Origin: Tenuifilum sp. 4138str
GTDB taxonomy: Bacteria; Bacteroidota; Bacteroidia; Bacteroidales; Tenuifilaceae
NCBI RefSeq assembly: GCF_041102575.1
Contig: NZ_JBGCUE010000003.1
Span: 124,001-188,000 of the forward strand
Direction of reading: 5' to 3'
Length of the DNA stretch: 64,000 bases
A model generated the notes under the pieces. That model was given only the letters and a program-made list of their open reading frames with translations. It had not been told where the DNA came from and did no database searches. Positions 62,491-64,000 of this stretch are shown here, piece after piece. The position numbers were made by a program, and so were the translations under genes. Every line of letters begins with the position of its first letter. The first letter of the stretch is position 1.

Positions 62491-63474
62491 CTAACAACTA
62501 GTAATTTTTATGTAAAGTCGTTCTGCCAAATTTTCTATTTCGTGATGTTTTGCAATTTGAAGTATCCATTCTTCGGGAATATTTTCAAAACCATAAAGCA
62601 AGCCTGCAAGGCCTCCTGTTACCGCTCCTGTTGTATCAGTGTCATATCCCAAATTGACCGCTTTCAAAACGGCTCCTTTGAAATTACTTGTTGTCATTAA
62701 ACACCAAATACTGGCTTCAAGAGTATGCACCACATAACCAGTACTATAAATTTGTTCCGTGTCAAGTTCGTAAATACTTGATTTTAGCAATCTGTCAAAC
62801 AAAGATATTTCTGCTGGGTTAATTGAAAGATTTGTTAAATGATTTAAAACAAATGTTTGCAAATTGCTGTAAATATCAAACTTGTCTCTTCCCTCAATAA
62901 TTTGCTTAGCGAATTCAAGGTAGTAAAAGCATGCAATAATTGAACGGATATGCCTGTGAGTTATTGAAGATACCTTTCTTGTAATTTCGAAACGCACATT
63001 AATTGGTTTGTTATATAAATAAAAAAGCAGCGGTAAGATTCTCATTAGCGAACCGTTACCGTTATCGGTTTCTTTTGAACTACCCGCCAACTCAGGATTT
63101 TCGCCTTTTGCAATTCGCAAAATTGCCTGTTTGGTTGTTCCACCAATGTCAAAAACTTCACCATAGGGTGTCCAATAATTTTCGTTGTACCATTTTACAA
63201 AATTCTGTCCTATTTCATCAAGGCAAAAGTCATTAGTCAATCCTTCGGCCAAACAAAAAGTTAGCGAACTGTCATCGGACCAAGTCCCAGGAGGCTGATT
63301 GTGTGTGCCGTAACCAATCATAGTAGTTACAGGATTTTGGCTTATCTCTTGTCTGCTTTTAAACTCGACTGGAACCCCTAAAGCATCGCCAACTGCAACC
63401 CCAAAAAGTGCAGATTTAATTTGTTTAAGAGTCCTATTATCTTTACGAATTTCGTTTTGCATTAACGCTTTCAT
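62491..63474 (-). CDS. ADP-ribosylglycohydrolase-family protein (DraG/ARH type)
   Basis: The 327-residue protein has ALFGVAVGDALGVPVEFKSR at its start, GTWSDDSSLTFCLAEGL (first Mg2+-binding Asp pair) and GYDTDTTGAVTGGLAGLLYG (second pair) near the end, all in place. Such enzymes remove ADP-ribose from arginine or other residues, or from DNA or nucleotides. The substrate is unknown. It is AT-rich and close to the accessory region, so a link to defence or toxin reversal is possible but not shown. Confidence 0.88.
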   Translation of the reverse strand: MKALMQNEIRKDNRTLKQIKSALFGVAVGDALGVPVEFKSRQEISQNPVTTMIGYGTHNQPPGTWSDDSSLTFCLAEGLTNDFCLDEIGQNFVKWYNENYWTPYGEVFDIGGTTKQAILRIAKGENPELAGSSKETDNGNGSLMRILPLLFYLYNKPINVRFEITRKVSSITHRHIRSIIACFYYLEFAKQIIEGRDKFDIYSNLQTFVLNHLTNLSINPAEISLFDRLLKSSIYELDTEQIYSTGYVVHTLEASIWCLMTTSNFKGAVLKAVNLGYDTDTTGAVTGGLAGLLYGFENIPEEWILQIAKHHEIENLAERLYIKITSC

Positions 63475-63674
63475 TGTTTATTGAATTACTTTATTTATAA
63501 ATTTAAAAATAAAAATCCACCAAAAAAACTATTTGCTCATCTTTGGCGGGGCTTATAATCAATAACAAATACTTTTCATACACTTTATCGCTTGTTTGAT
63601 ATTCCATATTATGCTTTTTGCAATAGTAGTGTGGAAAAGGGTTTAGTAAGGAGTGTCATATGGCGTTTCTCTTA
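63475..63674. other. Intergenic region
   Basis: Two hundred AT-rich bases between two genes on the same strand. It should hold the promoter of the ADP-ribosylglycohydrolase on the reverse strand, but no clear element was seen. Confidence 0.35.
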
Positions 63675-64000
63675 TCACGTTGTCAAAATGTTCCATGTTA
63701 TACAATTAAGTATTCCGCCATTGTTAGCCACTTCGTTACTGTCAATAGTTGCTATTTGTTGTCCTCTAAAAAGTTGTTCAAATTGTCGAATTGCGATATC
63801 ATCTTCCCTAATACCAAAAGTTGGAACGATAACCGTATTTTGCATTTGTAAAAAGTTGATGTAGATGCCATTTGCTTGTCCGTTAGTCTTGTTACCGTAT
63901 GGGTTGTATGGGATTTCGATGTAGTCAAGCCCTGCGGTGTCCAATGCAATTTTAAATGCTCTCTGAAATTCTGGTTTCTCTTTTGAATAGTCGTTAATTA
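63675..64000 (-). CDS. Agmatine/peptidylarginine deiminase-family protein, C-terminal part
   Basis: The reverse strand is open from the window edge to a stop at 63675, so only about 107 C-terminal residues are visible. They read DYIEIPYNPYGNKTNGQANG, then IRQFEQLFRGQQIATIDSNEVANNGGILNCITWNIL. The final GGILNCITWN matches the active-site Cys region of agmatine deiminase and Porphyromonas-type peptidylarginine deiminase. In AguA the motif is usually GGIHCITQQ; here Asn stands where His is usual. The start lies outside. It would hydrolyse agmatine or a related guanidine compound. Confidence 0.8.
   Translation of the reverse strand, partial: INDYSKEKPEFQRAFKIALDTAGLDYIEIPYNPYGNKTNGQANGIYINFLQMQNTVIVPTFGIREDDIAIRQFEQLFRGQQIATIDSNEVANNGGILNCITWNILTT

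Overview
The window reads as chromosomal DNA of an anaerobic or facultative member of the Bacteroidota, most likely near the Bacteroidales/Marinilabiliales. The signs are: promoters of the Bacteroidota type (TTTG, about 19-20 bases, TAnnTTTG) before several genes; a secreted peptidase with a type IX secretion (Por) C-terminal domain; many outer-membrane proteins and SPII lipoproteins; a LolD homologue; topoisomerase IV; and families of Bacteroidota intergenic repeats. The genus cannot be fixed from the sequence alone.

Layout. 1-12.4 kb holds housekeeping and envelope genes: glmM (cut by the edge), a patatin/BamA-like protein, a hybrid kinase whose ATPase domain looks dead, a LysE exporter, an aldehyde dehydrogenase, Lnt, and an archaeal-type GatD/GatE pair. 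12.8-25.4 kb holds a tricorn-like protease, a divergent proline-dehydrogenase-like protein, dprA, a YihY protein, a nitroreductase, a SulP transporter, rlmN and pgi. 25.4-26.4 kb is a decay zone: a broken outer-membrane protein gene whose start lies in the end of a small inverted-repeat element. 26.4-36.2 kb carries an M6 peptidase, a lipoprotein, an MltD-like transglycosylase, aroK and parE-parC. 36.3-37.4 kb is a composite of dispersed repeats. 38.6-44.8 kb is a TetR-headed six-gene unit: a LolA-like carrier, two FtsX-type permeases, an ATPase and a beta-barrel, probably one transenvelope lipid or lipoprotein route.

The most notable region is 45.54-51.02 kb: four AT-rich cassettes, all in the same direction, each followed by a 137-139 bp imperfect palindrome. 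The GTT-starting core at the head of every cassette is the exact reverse complement of the AAC-ending core at the start of that same cassette's palindrome (9, 9, 9 and 10 bases). That is the rule expected of integron cassettes and attC sites. The cassettes carry a glycine-zipper membrane protein, a complete PstI/BsuBI-like restriction-modification system with its own controller protein, a small membrane protein and a lipoprotein. No integrase is visible. A fifth palindrome of the same size (136 bp) lies in the opposite orientation at 60.91-61.05 kb, directly against the trmN6 stop codon, behind a nuclease-like gene. Both loci start at a similar boundary motif (TATAAAYGAGTTATARG).

51-60.9 kb returns to ordinary chromosome: an Ig-Na/Pi-PhoU fusion transporter, a four-gene SDR/DoxX/SRPBCC/DUF2867 cluster with one frameshift, a saccharopine-dehydrogenase-like enzyme, a TatA-like protein, LolD, a TIGR02757 protein and TrmN6. 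The right end (61-64 kb) is AT-rich accessory DNA: the nuclease-like cassette gene, an ADP-ribosylglycohydrolase and the C-terminal part of an agmatine-deiminase-family enzyme.
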